In this document: positions 8,274 through 16,651 of the stretch, one piece after another
How the letters are laid out: the number at the start of each line of letters is the position of its first letter
Numbering within the stretch: the stretch's first letter is position 1
Assembly: GCF_003149105.1 (NCBI RefSeq)
Contig: NZ_QGDS01000020.1
Location: 1-55,263 of the forward strand
Source of the DNA: Faecalicatena contorta
GTDB taxonomy: Bacteria; Bacillota; Clostridia; Lachnospirales; Lachnospiraceae
Direction: 5' to 3'
Length of the DNA: 55,263 nucleotides
Position numbers and translations under genes: made by a program
The notes under the pieces: generated by a model
What the model was told of the DNA's origin: nothing
The model's input: only the letters and a program-made list of their open reading frames with translations
The model's database searches: none

Positions 8274-9281
8274 ATGAAGAAAAAGTTTATTATTCCGATT
8301 TGTTTTATTTTAGTATTACTTATGGCTGCCTGCACAGCCACACCAAACAGTTCGGAAAAAACCGGTCAGCAAACGAATTCAAACGAAGAGGCTGATTCGA
8401 ATGATACTGTAAAAACGATTGAGGATATGAAGGGAACAGCTGAGATTCCTAAAAACCCACAGCGCATTGTAGACGTATCGGGGTCAGCAGATGAATTGAT
8501 TGTTATGGGGGTTCCATTTATCGGTTCAGCAAATACCAGTATGTTTGACGGCGTGACAGTGCCGGATTACCTTCAAGACTACTTTAGGAAAAATGAAGTT
8601 GAAGTAGTGGGAAATTATTCTGGAACTATGGATTTAAATCTGGAAAAGATAGCAGAATTAAAACCGGATCTTATTATTATGAACATCCGTCATGAAAAGG
8701 TGTACGACCAGCTAAAGGCTATTGCTCCTACGGTCATGCTCAGCGATGATATTAATTTTGTAGATTGGCGCGGACGCTTTCAGCAGCTGGGTGAGTGGTT
8801 TGGCAAAGAGGACGTTGTGGCAGAGTGGCTTGAGACCTACGATGCAAAAGCTGCTGAACTTGCTGAACAGGTAAAGGCTGCCGTTGGTGATGAGTCCTTT
8901 GCGGTTATTGAAGCGAACTCAGTGCATTTTGGCTCTTATTATGTTTATCGGACAGCAGGGCCTGGTGATCTTATTTTCAATGAATTGAAGCTGAAGCCTT
9001 CAGCAGGCGTGCCTGAAAATGTCTGGGGTGAAGTTGTAGATGCAGAATACTTTTCCAAGATTGACGCAGAACATATTTTTTACTTTAGTGATGATGGAAA
9101 ACTTGGAGATACAGCGAACAGTCCTACCTGGCAGAATCTGAAAGCTGTAAAGAATGGGAATGTGTACTATGGGCTGAATAACAATCAATATAATATGGCT
9201 TACACACCCAATGGAAAATTACTCTATATGGAGAAGATGGCGCAGGCTATTATAAACCACACAAATGTTGATGATGAATAA
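8274..9281 (+). CDS. Iron-siderophore ABC transporter substrate-binding lipoprotein
   Basis: A 335-residue lipoprotein with signal sequence and lipobox LMAACTA (Cys about 20), a Ser/Asn/Glu-rich linker, then a type III periplasmic-binding fold: IPKNPQRIVDVSGSADELIVMGV near the start of lobe one and LEKIAELKPDLIIMN typical of the FhuD/FeuA family. It binds a ferric chelate or related metal complex and delivers it to the two FecCD permeases encoded next. The ribosome site AGGAGG precedes ATG 8274. It is the first gene of a four-gene operon controlled from the 8206-8234 region. The ligand cannot be named from sequence. Confidence 0.85.
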   Translation: MKKKFIIPICFILVLLMAACTATPNSSEKTGQQTNSNEEADSNDTVKTIEDMKGTAEIPKNPQRIVDVSGSADELIVMGVPFIGSANTSMFDGVTVPDYLQDYFRKNEVEVVGNYSGTMDLNLEKIAELKPDLIIMNIRHEKVYDQLKAIAPTVMLSDDINFVDWRGRFQQLGEWFGKEDVVAEWLETYDAKAAELAEQVKAAVGDESFAVIEANSVHFGSYYVYRTAGPGDLIFNELKLKPSAGVPENVWGEVVDAEYFSKIDAEHIFYFSDDGKLGDTANSPTWQNLKAVKNGNVYYGLNNNQYNMAYTPNGKLLYMEKMAQAIINHTNVDDE

Positions 9282-10317
9282 AACGTTTAAAGAAAGGACC
9301 TTCCTAAAAAACACCGCAATTCATACAAAAGTGGGTTATACATTTTTAATACTCTTTATGATTGTCATACTAATATTGTTTGTCTTGTTATCCGTTAGTA
9401 CAGGTGTTGCCGGAGGAGATCTTAGAATATTAATTCAAACCCTTTTTCTCCAGCATAACCCTTCCGAAATTGGAAGGGTTATGCTGGAGATGCGTATGCC
9501 AAGAGCACTGGCTGCGTGTTTTACTGGTGCGGCGTTTGCCCTTGCGGGAGCTATTATGCAAGGGGTCACGAGAAACCCATTAGCTGATTCCGGACTTTTG
9601 GGAATTAACGCCGGAGCAGGGTTTTTTGTTGCTGTTACCACCGTCCTTTTTCCTTCCATTCCAATTTTCGGTACAATGTTTTCCGCATTTCTTGGGGCAG
9701 CGGCAGCTGTCCTTATGGTATATGGGCTAGGCATGGGAAAGCAGAAGTCTGGAACAATACGGCTGATTTTAGCCGGTTCTGCTGTTTCTGCCTTATTAAC
9801 GGCTCTCAGCCAGGGAATATCACTTACTTTTGGTATTTCTAAAAATCTATCCTTTTGGACGGCAGGTAGTATGTCTGGTATTACATGGACGCAGATTAAG
9901 ATAACCATGCCATGCATCATGGGTGCGGCATTAATCGGATTTTTTCTTTCGGGGAAATTGTCCATATTGGCACTTGGTGAAGAAACTGCTGCAGGGCTTG
10001 GGATAAACATACGGGCAGTGCATCTGACCGGCATTGTGGTTGTCTTGGTTCTGGCAGGAGTGAGTGTATCGACAGTAGGCGGGATTTCATTTTTAGGGCT
10101 GATTGTACCGCACTCCGCCCGTCTGCTGGTAGGATCTGATTACCGGAAAATATTACCTGCATCAGCACTCTTAGGAGCAATTTTACTGGTAGCCGCCGAT
10201 ATAGCAGCACGCACGATTCATGCTCCTTTTGATACCCCTGTGGGTGCACTTGTATCGGCAATTGGCGTTCCAGTTTTTTTGGCTCTGACCTATCAAAAGA
10301 AAGGAACCGTTATATGA
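9265..10317 (+). CDS. FecCD-family siderophore/metal-chelate ABC permease 1
   Basis: A roughly 350-residue membrane protein of the FecCD/BtuC family with about nine to ten hydrophobic helices. Family motifs are visible: MRMPRALAACFTGAAFALAG, GVTRNPLADSGLLGINAGA and GGISFLGLIVPHSARLLVG. It overlaps the end of the lipoprotein gene; ATG codons at 9265, 9271 and 9274 are all possible and 9274 is a likely alternative. It is expected to pair with the next gene product as a heterodimeric channel. Confidence 0.88.
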   Translation: MLMMNKTFKERTFLKNTAIHTKVGYTFLILFMIVILILFVLLSVSTGVAGGDLRILIQTLFLQHNPSEIGRVMLEMRMPRALAACFTGAAFALAGAIMQGVTRNPLADSGLLGINAGAGFFVAVTTVLFPSIPIFGTMFSAFLGAAAAVLMVYGLGMGKQKSGTIRLILAGSAVSALLTALSQGISLTFGISKNLSFWTAGSMSGITWTQIKITMPCIMGAALIGFFLSGKLSILALGEETAAGLGINIRAVHLTGIVVVLVLAGVSVSTVGGISFLGLIVPHSARLLVGSDYRKILPASALLGAILLVAADIAARTIHAPFDTPVGALVSAIGVPVFLALTYQKKGTVI

Positions 10318-11312
10318 ACAAACGAACCCGGCAGAGGCTGCTGCCAGGGCTGATTCTGTCAGTAACCTGTGCTGCAATCCTGTTTTCTATAAACTGTGGG
10401 TATCTAAAAATACCATATGAAAATGTCTTAGAAAGTCTTATTCATCCAGACAGCCCTGAAGCATCGGTTGTGTTGCTGCAAATTCGGATGCCACGTATTA
10501 TTTTGGCTGTTTTGTGTGGAATGGGGCTGGCTCTGTCTGGCTGTACATTGCAGGCAGTGACAGGAAATCATCTGGCTGATCCGGGAATCCTTGGCATCAA
10601 CGCTGGTGCAGGATTCTCGGTGATGCTTTTTCTGACATTCTTTCCTTCTCTGCATATTAGCAGCATGATTTACCAACCACTGTTTGCCTTGGCAGGCGGC
10701 CTTTTGGCAGCGGTGCTGCTATATGGTTTTTCTAAAAGGAATGGGAAGATACGGCCTGATTATCTGTTATTGGGCGGAATTGGTGTTTCAGCCGGATTTT
10801 CTTCTTTGATGCTCATTCTGGCTGCCGACATGGATAGCAGTAGCTATCAATTGGTGGCAAGATGGCTGGCAGGGAACATCTGGGGCAGCAGCTGGCATCA
10901 GATTCATGCGCTGATTCCTTATTTGTTAATTCTGATTCCCTTATTGCTTACCAGAGTTAATGTGCTGGATATTCTTCTCCTTGGTGAAGAAACTTCTCTG
11001 GCGTTAGGCGTCCGGGTAGAAAAAGAGCGGAGAATTCTCTTGATTGTTGCGGTTGCTCTGGCAGCCAGTTGTATTTCCGTCAGCGGAGGAATTGGATTTG
11101 TCGGTTTGGTGGCACCTCATGTATCCAGGAGACTTGTAGGGCCACGCCATTCTTATCTTCTCCCGGTCTCTATGCTTATCGGCGGGCTTTTCCTGTTATT
11201 GGCGGATACTATAGGCCGCTCTTTATTTCAACCGATAGAAATACCAGCAGGTATCATGATTTCCATTTTCGCTGCGCCCTATTTTCTATACCTGCTTCGT
11301 AAGCAGATTTAA
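10314..11312 (+). CDS. FecCD-family siderophore/metal-chelate ABC permease 2
   Basis: A 332-residue paralogue of the preceding permease with the same landmarks: LQIRMPRIILAVLCGMGLALSG, NHLADPGILGINAGAG and GGIGFVGLVAPHVSRRLVG. Its ATG lies within the stop of the previous gene (ATGA overlap), so the two are translated together and probably form a heterodimer. The polytopic protein moves the chelate across the membrane, energised by the ATPase encoded next. Confidence 0.88.
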   Translation: MNKRTRQRLLPGLILSVTCAAILFSINCGYLKIPYENVLESLIHPDSPEASVVLLQIRMPRIILAVLCGMGLALSGCTLQAVTGNHLADPGILGINAGAGFSVMLFLTFFPSLHISSMIYQPLFALAGGLLAAVLLYGFSKRNGKIRPDYLLLGGIGVSAGFSSLMLILAADMDSSSYQLVARWLAGNIWGSSWHQIHALIPYLLILIPLLLTRVNVLDILLLGEETSLALGVRVEKERRILLIVAVALAASCISVSGGIGFVGLVAPHVSRRLVGPRHSYLLPVSMLIGGLFLLLADTIGRSLFQPIEIPAGIMISIFAAPYFLYLLRKQI

Positions 11313-11326
11313 GGAGGTAAAATATT

Positions 11327-12115
11327 ATGCAAGCTTGTATTACAGCAGACAAGTTATCTGCGGGTTATGGCAGCGTTTTGGTTTTTCATAATCTCAACTT
11401 TGAAATCCCTGCAGGACAGATTACAACATTAATTGGTTCAAATGGTTCCGGTAAATCTACCATTCTCAAAACCATGTCAAGAATCATTGCCCCATCAAGC
11501 GGTGTTGTGTATTTGGATGGTGAATCTATACACAAAATGCCTACAAAGCTGGTTGCACAAAAGCTGGCCCTGTTACCTCAAAGCGCACAGACTCCTGGGG
11601 GGATATGTGTGCGGGATCTGGTAGAATACGGAAGGTTCCCTTATCGCACAAAGCTGTCCGGCATGACACAAAAAGACAGAGAAGTGATTGATTGGGCGTT
11701 GTCCTGCACGAATATGGAAAAACTGGAAAAGCGGGAAATGGATCAGCTTTCCGGAGGTCAACGGCAACGGGGCTGGATTGCCATGGCACTGGCGCAGAAA
11801 ACAAATATTTTGTTTTTGGATGAACCGACTACCTATTTGGATATCTCACATCAACTCGAAATACTTCAGCTACTAAGGAAATTAAATATAGAGCAGGGCG
11901 TAACGGTTGTCATGGTTTTACATGATTTAAACCATGCCGTTATGTTTTCTGATTACCTTATAGCCATAAAGGATGGTGACAAGTATTGTGACGGCACCCC
12001 TGAGGCGGTTATAAAGCCGGAAACAATCCGGAAGGTTTTTGGTGTGGAGGCAGAAGTGATACGGCATCCTGTGCTGGATGTGCCGGTATGTCTTCCATAT
12101 GGGGTATGCGGTTAA
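11327..12115 (+). CDS. Siderophore ABC transporter ATP-binding protein, FhuC/FepC type
   Basis: A 262-residue ATPase with Walker A GSNGSGKST (37-45), signature LSGGQRQRG, and Walker B ILFLDEPTTYLD followed by HQLEIL, which is the FepC/FhuC/BtuD pattern. AAGGAGGT stands just upstream of ATG 11327. It is the last gene of the importer operon. About 25 bases after its stop there is another strong ribosome site, AAGGAGG (12141-12147), which leads only into an 18-codon TTG frame, as if an original next gene had been replaced by the TetR unit. Confidence 0.88.
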   Translation: MQACITADKLSAGYGSVLVFHNLNFEIPAGQITTLIGSNGSGKSTILKTMSRIIAPSSGVVYLDGESIHKMPTKLVAQKLALLPQSAQTPGGICVRDLVEYGRFPYRTKLSGMTQKDREVIDWALSCTNMEKLEKREMDQLSGGQRQRGWIAMALAQKTNILFLDEPTTYLDISHQLEILQLLRKLNIEQGVTVVMVLHDLNHAVMFSDYLIAIKDGDKYCDGTPEAVIKPETIRKVFGVEAEVIRHPVLDVPVCLPYGVCG

Positions 12116-12155
12116 CTATTTGAAAATAAAAAATAAACAAAAGGAGGATTAGCAC

Positions 12156-12184
12156 TTGACCATTTGCCAAGCCGGTGGTAGAAT
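12156..12184 (+). promoter_or_regulatory. Sigma-A promoter of the TetR gene
   Basis: TTGACC (12156-12161) and TAGAAT (12179-12184) are separated by exactly 17 bases. The palindrome at 12186-12210 starts two bases after the -10 box, so it covers the transcription start. Confidence 0.75.
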
Positions 12185-12185
12185 A

Positions 12186-12210
12186 AGACCATCGGTTAAA
12201 CCACTGGTCT
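12186..12210 (+). promoter_or_regulatory. TetR-type operator palindrome
   Basis: A 25-base interrupted palindrome: outer arms AGACCA (12186-12191) and TGGTCT (12205-12210), inner arms GGTT and AACC around a central A. Two positions per arm do not match. Its place at the start of transcription of the adjacent TetR gene indicates autorepression. Confidence 0.7.
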
Positions 12211-12231
12211 AAAAATAGAGAGGGCGAATAG

Positions 12232-12867
12232 ATGGCAATACGAACAGATGATGTCACTGAGAAATTGCTTGAGTGTGCAAAAGAGGAATTCCTTGAAAAC
12301 GGATATGAAAATGCGTCTTTGCGGACGATTGCTGCGAAAGCAGGATCAAGCAAAGGCTCTATCTATTTTCGCTTTACGGACAAGGAAAGCCTGTACCGTG
12401 AATTAGTTCAGCCGGTAGTGGACGGTTTTTGCGGTCTGCTGGGTATGATGCTTGGCGAATTTGAGGCGATGTCTGGAACTGAACAAAAGGAGCGGGCCAT
12501 ATCTTACGCAGATGGTGGATTCCCTCAAATCGTTGACTATATTTACGAACACTTTGATATGTTCAGGCTGCTGATGATGAGTGGAGAAAACAAAGCGGCG
12601 CAGGAGTTGATGCACCGCATTGTCGAGATTGATGTTGCGTGTACCATGCAATTTATTGAGCAGACAGGAAATGATGCTGTTTCGTCCGGCAGATTAACGG
12701 CGGATTTAGCGCACCTTTTGTCCAGTGCTTTTTACTCTGGCGTGTTTGAAGTAGTGGTGCATGATATGCCGCAGGAGCAAGCTAACATACATATTCAGCG
12801 GATGCGCCTTTTTTACAATGCCGGTTGGAAAAGTATCCTGGAGGGAACTGGAGGAGATATCAGTTGA
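12232..12867 (+). CDS. TetR/AcrR-family transcriptional regulator
   Basis: A 211-residue repressor with the N-terminal TetR helix-turn-helix (about residues 10-55: LECAKEEFLENGYENASLRTIAAKAG, then SKGSIYFRFTDKESLY). The rest is the usual variable, all-helical ligand domain with no family I recognise. GAGAGGG precedes ATG 12232. Its stop overlaps the TTG start of the small zinc-ribbon gene. It probably controls its own promoter through the 12186-12210 operator, and with it perhaps the ABC half-transporters downstream. Confidence 0.88.
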   Translation: MAIRTDDVTEKLLECAKEEFLENGYENASLRTIAAKAGSSKGSIYFRFTDKESLYRELVQPVVDGFCGLLGMMLGEFEAMSGTEQKERAISYADGGFPQIVDYIYEHFDMFRLLMMSGENKAAQELMHRIVEIDVACTMQFIEQTGNDAVSSGRLTADLAHLLSSAFYSGVFEVVVHDMPQEQANIHIQRMRLFYNAGWKSILEGTGGDIS

Positions 12868-13061
12868 AGGGGCGAATTGACTCGGAGGGTTGGGTTCATT
12901 GCCCAATCTGTGGGAATAAATCCAGAACAAAAGTATATCCGGAAACAGTGTTGATAAAATTCCCGCTCTTTTGCCCAAAGTGCGGGCAGACACATATTGT
13001 GGGAATACAACATAATAAAATAGTTTCAGTAGAGCCAGACGCTAAGACGCAGAGCCGATAA
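12864..13061 (+). CDS. Small cysteine-rich KTR zinc-ribbon protein
   Basis: A 65-residue protein with two CxxC knuckles, CPIC and CPKC, separated by about 24 residues, and the end EPDAKTQSR that is typical of the cysteine-rich KTR family of Firmicutes. It is probably a zinc-binding cytoplasmic protein; no activity is established. The start is a TTG at 12864 that overlaps the TetR stop (TTGA), preceded by GGAGGAG at the right distance; a longer ATG start at 12825 lacks support. A terminator follows directly, so the gene is bicistronic with TetR. Confidence 0.75.
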   Translation: MKGRIDSEGWVHCPICGNKSRTKVYPETVLIKFPLFCPKCGQTHIVGIQHNKIVSVEPDAKTQSR

Positions 13062-13100
13062 TTTGCAGGGAATATTCCCGTGAATTATCGGCTTTTTTTG
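13053..13100 (+). terminator. Rho-independent terminator after the TetR-KTR unit
   Basis: AGCCGATAATT pairs with AATTATCGGCT across an inner GGGAATATTCCC hairpin and is followed by seven T residues. The stem begins inside the last codons of the KTR gene. Confidence 0.85.
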
Positions 13101-13108
13101 CGGTGGCG

Positions 13109-13124
13109 GTTAGCTGAGACTAAC
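13109..13124 (+). promoter_or_regulatory. Third GTTAG-N6-CTAAC operator
   Basis: GTTAGCTGAGACTAAC lies between the preceding terminator and the ribosome site of the first ABC half-transporter gene. Both five-base arms match the copies at 8108-8123 and 8219-8234. This suggests that the half-transporter and Nik-like operon shares a regulator with the siderophore importer. I see no strong promoter in the short gap. Confidence 0.6.
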
Positions 13125-13146
13125 AAAATGGAGGAGGAGATTATCT

Positions 13147-14898
13147 TTGAAACAGCAAAATCCATTTTCACGGCTGATGCAATTTATCCGCCCCCACCGG
13201 GCAGGATATCTGTATTCAGTAATAACGGCTGTATTGGGAGTGGCCTGCGGCCTGGTTCCCTATTTCGCAGTAGCCCGTATGGTAAACTTTTTGATAGCGG
13301 GGAATACAAACTTTTCTACATATATCATTTGGGGAATTGTGGCGTTGGCTGCTTTCCTTCTCAAATCCATATTTCATGGGATGTCCACCCACGCATCTCA
13401 TAAGGCGACTTTTTTCGTCTTATCAGAGATCCGGCGCTGCCTTGCGTCAAAGCTCACCCGGATTTCGATGGGCTACTTAACAGATACACCATCCGGAAAA
13501 ATAAAAAATGCAATGGTAGAGCGAGTGGAGCAAATGGAGGTTCCTCTTGCCCACATCGTTCCCGAAATGACTGCAAATCTGCTGGTTCCATTTGCCATTG
13601 TCATATATCTGTTTACACTGGATTGGCGGATGGCTCTGGTGTCTTTAGTTACAATCCCTGTGGGGATGCTGTGTTATATGGCACAGATGAAAGAATATCC
13701 CAAAAAGTATGGTGCGGTGATGCAGGCGGGTAAGCATATGAGCGCTACTACAGTTGAGTACATAAATGGCATTGAGGTAATAAAAGCATTTAATCAAAGC
13801 GCAGCATCCTATGCGAAATTTACCGATGCGGTTCATAAGAATGCGGAATTGATTTTGGATTGGATGAAATCAACCCAGGGCTATTCCGCCCTGATGATGA
13901 CAATTTGGCCTGCTGTTCTCATTGGAATACTGCCGGCTGGTTGTGTTTTCTACATGAACGGCTCTCTGGATGCCTCCACCTTTATTACTATTATGATTCT
14001 TGCGCTGGGCATTGTAGGTCCTCTGATAGCAGCCATTTTCCTGACAGATGAATTTTCAAAAATCGGCACGATTGTTGGTGAGATCAGCGCAATATTAGAG
14101 GAACCTGATTTGAACAGGCCATTACAAAGACAGCAGGTGAATAATACAGACATCACTTTGCAGGATGTGAAATTTTCATATAAAGATACACAGGTTTTAT
14201 GCGGCATTAACCTGAAGATACGGCAAGGAACAACTACTGCATTGGTTGGGCCATCCGGCAGTGGAAAGTCCACGATTGCGAAACTCATTGCATCCTATTG
14301 GGATGTGGACGGCGGCTCTGTCACGATTGGAGGAATTGCGATAAAGGACCTGCCGGCCGAACAAGTAATGGACCTAATCGGCTATGTATCCCAAGATAAT
14401 TTTCTTTTCAATATATCAGTGCGTGAAAATATCCGCATGGGCAAGCCTGACGCCACTGACAATGAAGTGGAAGCCATAGCTAAAGCTGCCGGCTGCCATG
14501 AGTTTATCTCAGGGCTTGACCGTGGATATGACACCACAGTGGGTGGTGCCGGCGGGCATCTGTCTGGTGGAGAGCGGCAGCGCATCGCCATAGCACGCGC
14601 TATGATGAAAGATGCGCCTATTGTTATCCTCGATGAAGCAACATCCTATACAGACCCCGAAAATGAAGCAGTGATACAAGATGCTGTGAATCGGCTTACC
14701 AAAGGCAAGACACTGATTGTAATCGCCCACCGCCTATCTACAATAACCGGAGCGGATCAGATTGCCGTTGTAGAACACGGGAAAATCCTGGCTGCGGGAA
14801 CACATGAAGAACTATTGGTTCAATGCCCGCTATATAACCGGATGTGGACTGCTCATACACAAGCTAAAGACACAGATCAGGCAGAAAGGGGGAATTAA
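13147..14898 (+). CDS. ABC half-transporter (fused membrane and ATPase), YbtP/IrtA-like, first of a pair
   Basis: A 583-residue type IV ABC protein: six transmembrane helices in about residues 15-300, then an ATPase domain with Walker A GPSGSGKST, Q-loop IGYVSQDNFLF, signature LSGGERQR and Walker B IVILDEATSYTDPENE. The T-DPENE end of Walker B is common in the YbtPQ/IrtAB group, which imports metal-siderophores in spite of an exporter-like fold. The start is TTG 13147 with GGAGGAGGA upstream. It is expected to form a heterodimer with the next gene product. Drug or peptide export is the alternative, but the setting favours metal-chelate transport. Confidence 0.8.
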   Translation: MKQQNPFSRLMQFIRPHRAGYLYSVITAVLGVACGLVPYFAVARMVNFLIAGNTNFSTYIIWGIVALAAFLLKSIFHGMSTHASHKATFFVLSEIRRCLASKLTRISMGYLTDTPSGKIKNAMVERVEQMEVPLAHIVPEMTANLLVPFAIVIYLFTLDWRMALVSLVTIPVGMLCYMAQMKEYPKKYGAVMQAGKHMSATTVEYINGIEVIKAFNQSAASYAKFTDAVHKNAELILDWMKSTQGYSALMMTIWPAVLIGILPAGCVFYMNGSLDASTFITIMILALGIVGPLIAAIFLTDEFSKIGTIVGEISAILEEPDLNRPLQRQQVNNTDITLQDVKFSYKDTQVLCGINLKIRQGTTTALVGPSGSGKSTIAKLIASYWDVDGGSVTIGGIAIKDLPAEQVMDLIGYVSQDNFLFNISVRENIRMGKPDATDNEVEAIAKAAGCHEFISGLDRGYDTTVGGAGGHLSGGERQRIAIARAMMKDAPIVILDEATSYTDPENEAVIQDAVNRLTKGKTLIVIAHRLSTITGADQIAVVEHGKILAAGTHEELLVQCPLYNRMWTAHTQAKDTDQAERGN

Positions 14899-14899
14899 A

Positions 14900-16651
14900 A
14901 TGCTGGATGCTTATAAACGTTTCTTTGCCTTCTCGGGTAAACAAAAGAAGACCTGGTATAAAGGGATGACATTTGAACTCCTCCGCAGCGTCTTTGAATC
15001 GCTTCAATTTATGGCTCTGCTGACCGTATTAAAAGCATTGGTAGAACAAAGCGTTGTCCCTGCTACAGCATGGACAGCTTTGGGGATTATGGTGTTAAGC
15101 GTGGCCGGTGCTTCAGTCTGCTGGTATCTGGCACATGGAAATGAGGGCCGGGCAAGCTATCGCATGTGCGAAGAAAAGCGTATTAGCATAGGTGAGCGCA
15201 TGAAATATATGCCGATGGGCTACTTCAACAGTCAGAGCCTTGGCAGTCTGACAGCGGCAGCTACCTCAACAATGGAGGACTTAGAGGCAATGGCGTTTGC
15301 GGTTGTTGCAAGAACAATGGTTGGGATGATCCGAACCTCTGTCTTTTCCATCGCCATCCTGATTTTTGATTGGCGTATTGGTTTGGTGTTTATGGCGGGG
15401 ATGCTTTTGTTCCTGTTGGTAAACTCCCGCCTGCTTAAAAAGTCGAGAGAGTTATCCCCCGGACGATTGCAGGCACAAACAAAACTTGTTGACTCGGTTC
15501 TGGAATATATTCAGGGAATGAGTGTGGTCCGGGCATTTCATGGCGATAAAGCTGCCAACCAGACTTTGAATCATACCATTGACGAAACCCAGCATCAAAA
15601 TTTTAAGCTGGAAAGCAAGCGCATCCCTTATAACGTATTGGAACATGTTGTTTTAAGGGCTGCCTCTGCTGCTGCCATTCTTCTGTCGATATGGTTATTC
15701 CTGAATGGAACAATGTCTTTGATAACTTGCCTTATGATGACAGTTTCTGCGTTTTTAGTATACAGCGAATTGGAATCTGCTGGTGAAATGTTCTTTATGC
15801 TGCCGATGATTGACGCTTCCATTGGCCGTGTTGAGCAAATTGACACTACACCAAGAATGGATGAGCATGGCTCAAAGCAAAAGATTGATTGTCATGATAT
15901 TGTTTTTGAAAATGTGGAGTTTTCCTACGGAGAACGAAAAATTATTGACAATGTGAGTTTCACAATTGAAGAAGGTACTACAACAGCCATAGTTGGCCCG
16001 TCCGGTTCCGGCAAAACAACGCTGACTAGCTTAATGGCCCGTTTTTGGGATGTTGACAAAGGTTCCATAAAACTAAGTGGAACAGATGTCAGGGAATATG
16101 CTCTGGACAGTCTGATGGCAAATTTCAGTATGGTGTTCCAGCAGGTATACCTGTTTAATGACACCATTGCAAATAATATTAAGTTTGGAAAACCGAATGC
16201 TTCCCACGATGAAGTAGTGGCTGCCGCCAAAGCAGCACGCTGCCATGATTTCATTGCAGCTATGCCGGATGGATATGACACTGTGCTTGGTGAAGGCGGC
16301 GCAACCGTTTCTGGTGGAGAAAAGCAGCGTATATCCATAGCCCGTGCCATGCTGAAGGATGCGCCTATCATTATTTTGGACGAAGCAACTGCCAATGTTG
16401 ACCCGGAGAATGAGGCTGATCTTCAAGAGGCCATCGAGGCGCTGACCCAAAACAAAACTATTATTATGATAGCCCACCGATTAAAAACAGTGATGAACGC
16501 AGATAAAATTCTTGTTATTGATAACGGAAAAATTGTACAAACGGGCAAGCATGATGAGTTGATTAACATCCCCGGTATTTATGCTAATTTCATCGGCGTC
16601 AGAAAGAAGGCAATCGGGTGGAAGTTAATGAGCCAGGAGGACTTGTCATGA
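14900..16651 (+). CDS. ABC half-transporter (fused membrane and ATPase), YbtQ/IrtB-like, second of a pair
   Basis: A 583-residue partner of the preceding protein with the same plan: six membrane helices, Walker A GPSGSGKTT, Q-loop FSMVFQQVYLF, signature VSGGEKQR and Walker B IIILDEATANVDPENE. The ATG at 14900 is one base after the previous stop and has GGGGGAA upstream; the longer open frame from 14804 only reads through the previous gene. Walker motifs are intact in both partners, so both ATP sites could be active. The end overlaps the next gene by an ATGA junction. Confidence 0.82.
   Translation: MLDAYKRFFAFSGKQKKTWYKGMTFELLRSVFESLQFMALLTVLKALVEQSVVPATAWTALGIMVLSVAGASVCWYLAHGNEGRASYRMCEEKRISIGERMKYMPMGYFNSQSLGSLTAAATSTMEDLEAMAFAVVARTMVGMIRTSVFSIAILIFDWRIGLVFMAGMLLFLLVNSRLLKKSRELSPGRLQAQTKLVDSVLEYIQGMSVVRAFHGDKAANQTLNHTIDETQHQNFKLESKRIPYNVLEHVVLRAASAAAILLSIWLFLNGTMSLITCLMMTVSAFLVYSELESAGEMFFMLPMIDASIGRVEQIDTTPRMDEHGSKQKIDCHDIVFENVEFSYGERKIIDNVSFTIEEGTTTAIVGPSGSGKTTLTSLMARFWDVDKGSIKLSGTDVREYALDSLMANFSMVFQQVYLFNDTIANNIKFGKPNASHDEVVAAAKAARCHDFIAAMPDGYDTVLGEGGATVSGGEKQRISIARAMLKDAPIIILDEATANVDPENEADLQEAIEALTQNKTIIMIAHRLKTVMNADKILVIDNGKIVQTGKHDELINIPGIYANFIGVRKKAIGWKLMSQEDLS

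Noticed and set aside
14804..14899. Extended start for the second ABC half-transporter
   Set aside because: This part reads through the end of the previous gene in another frame; ATG 14900 has a good ribosome site and fits the family length.
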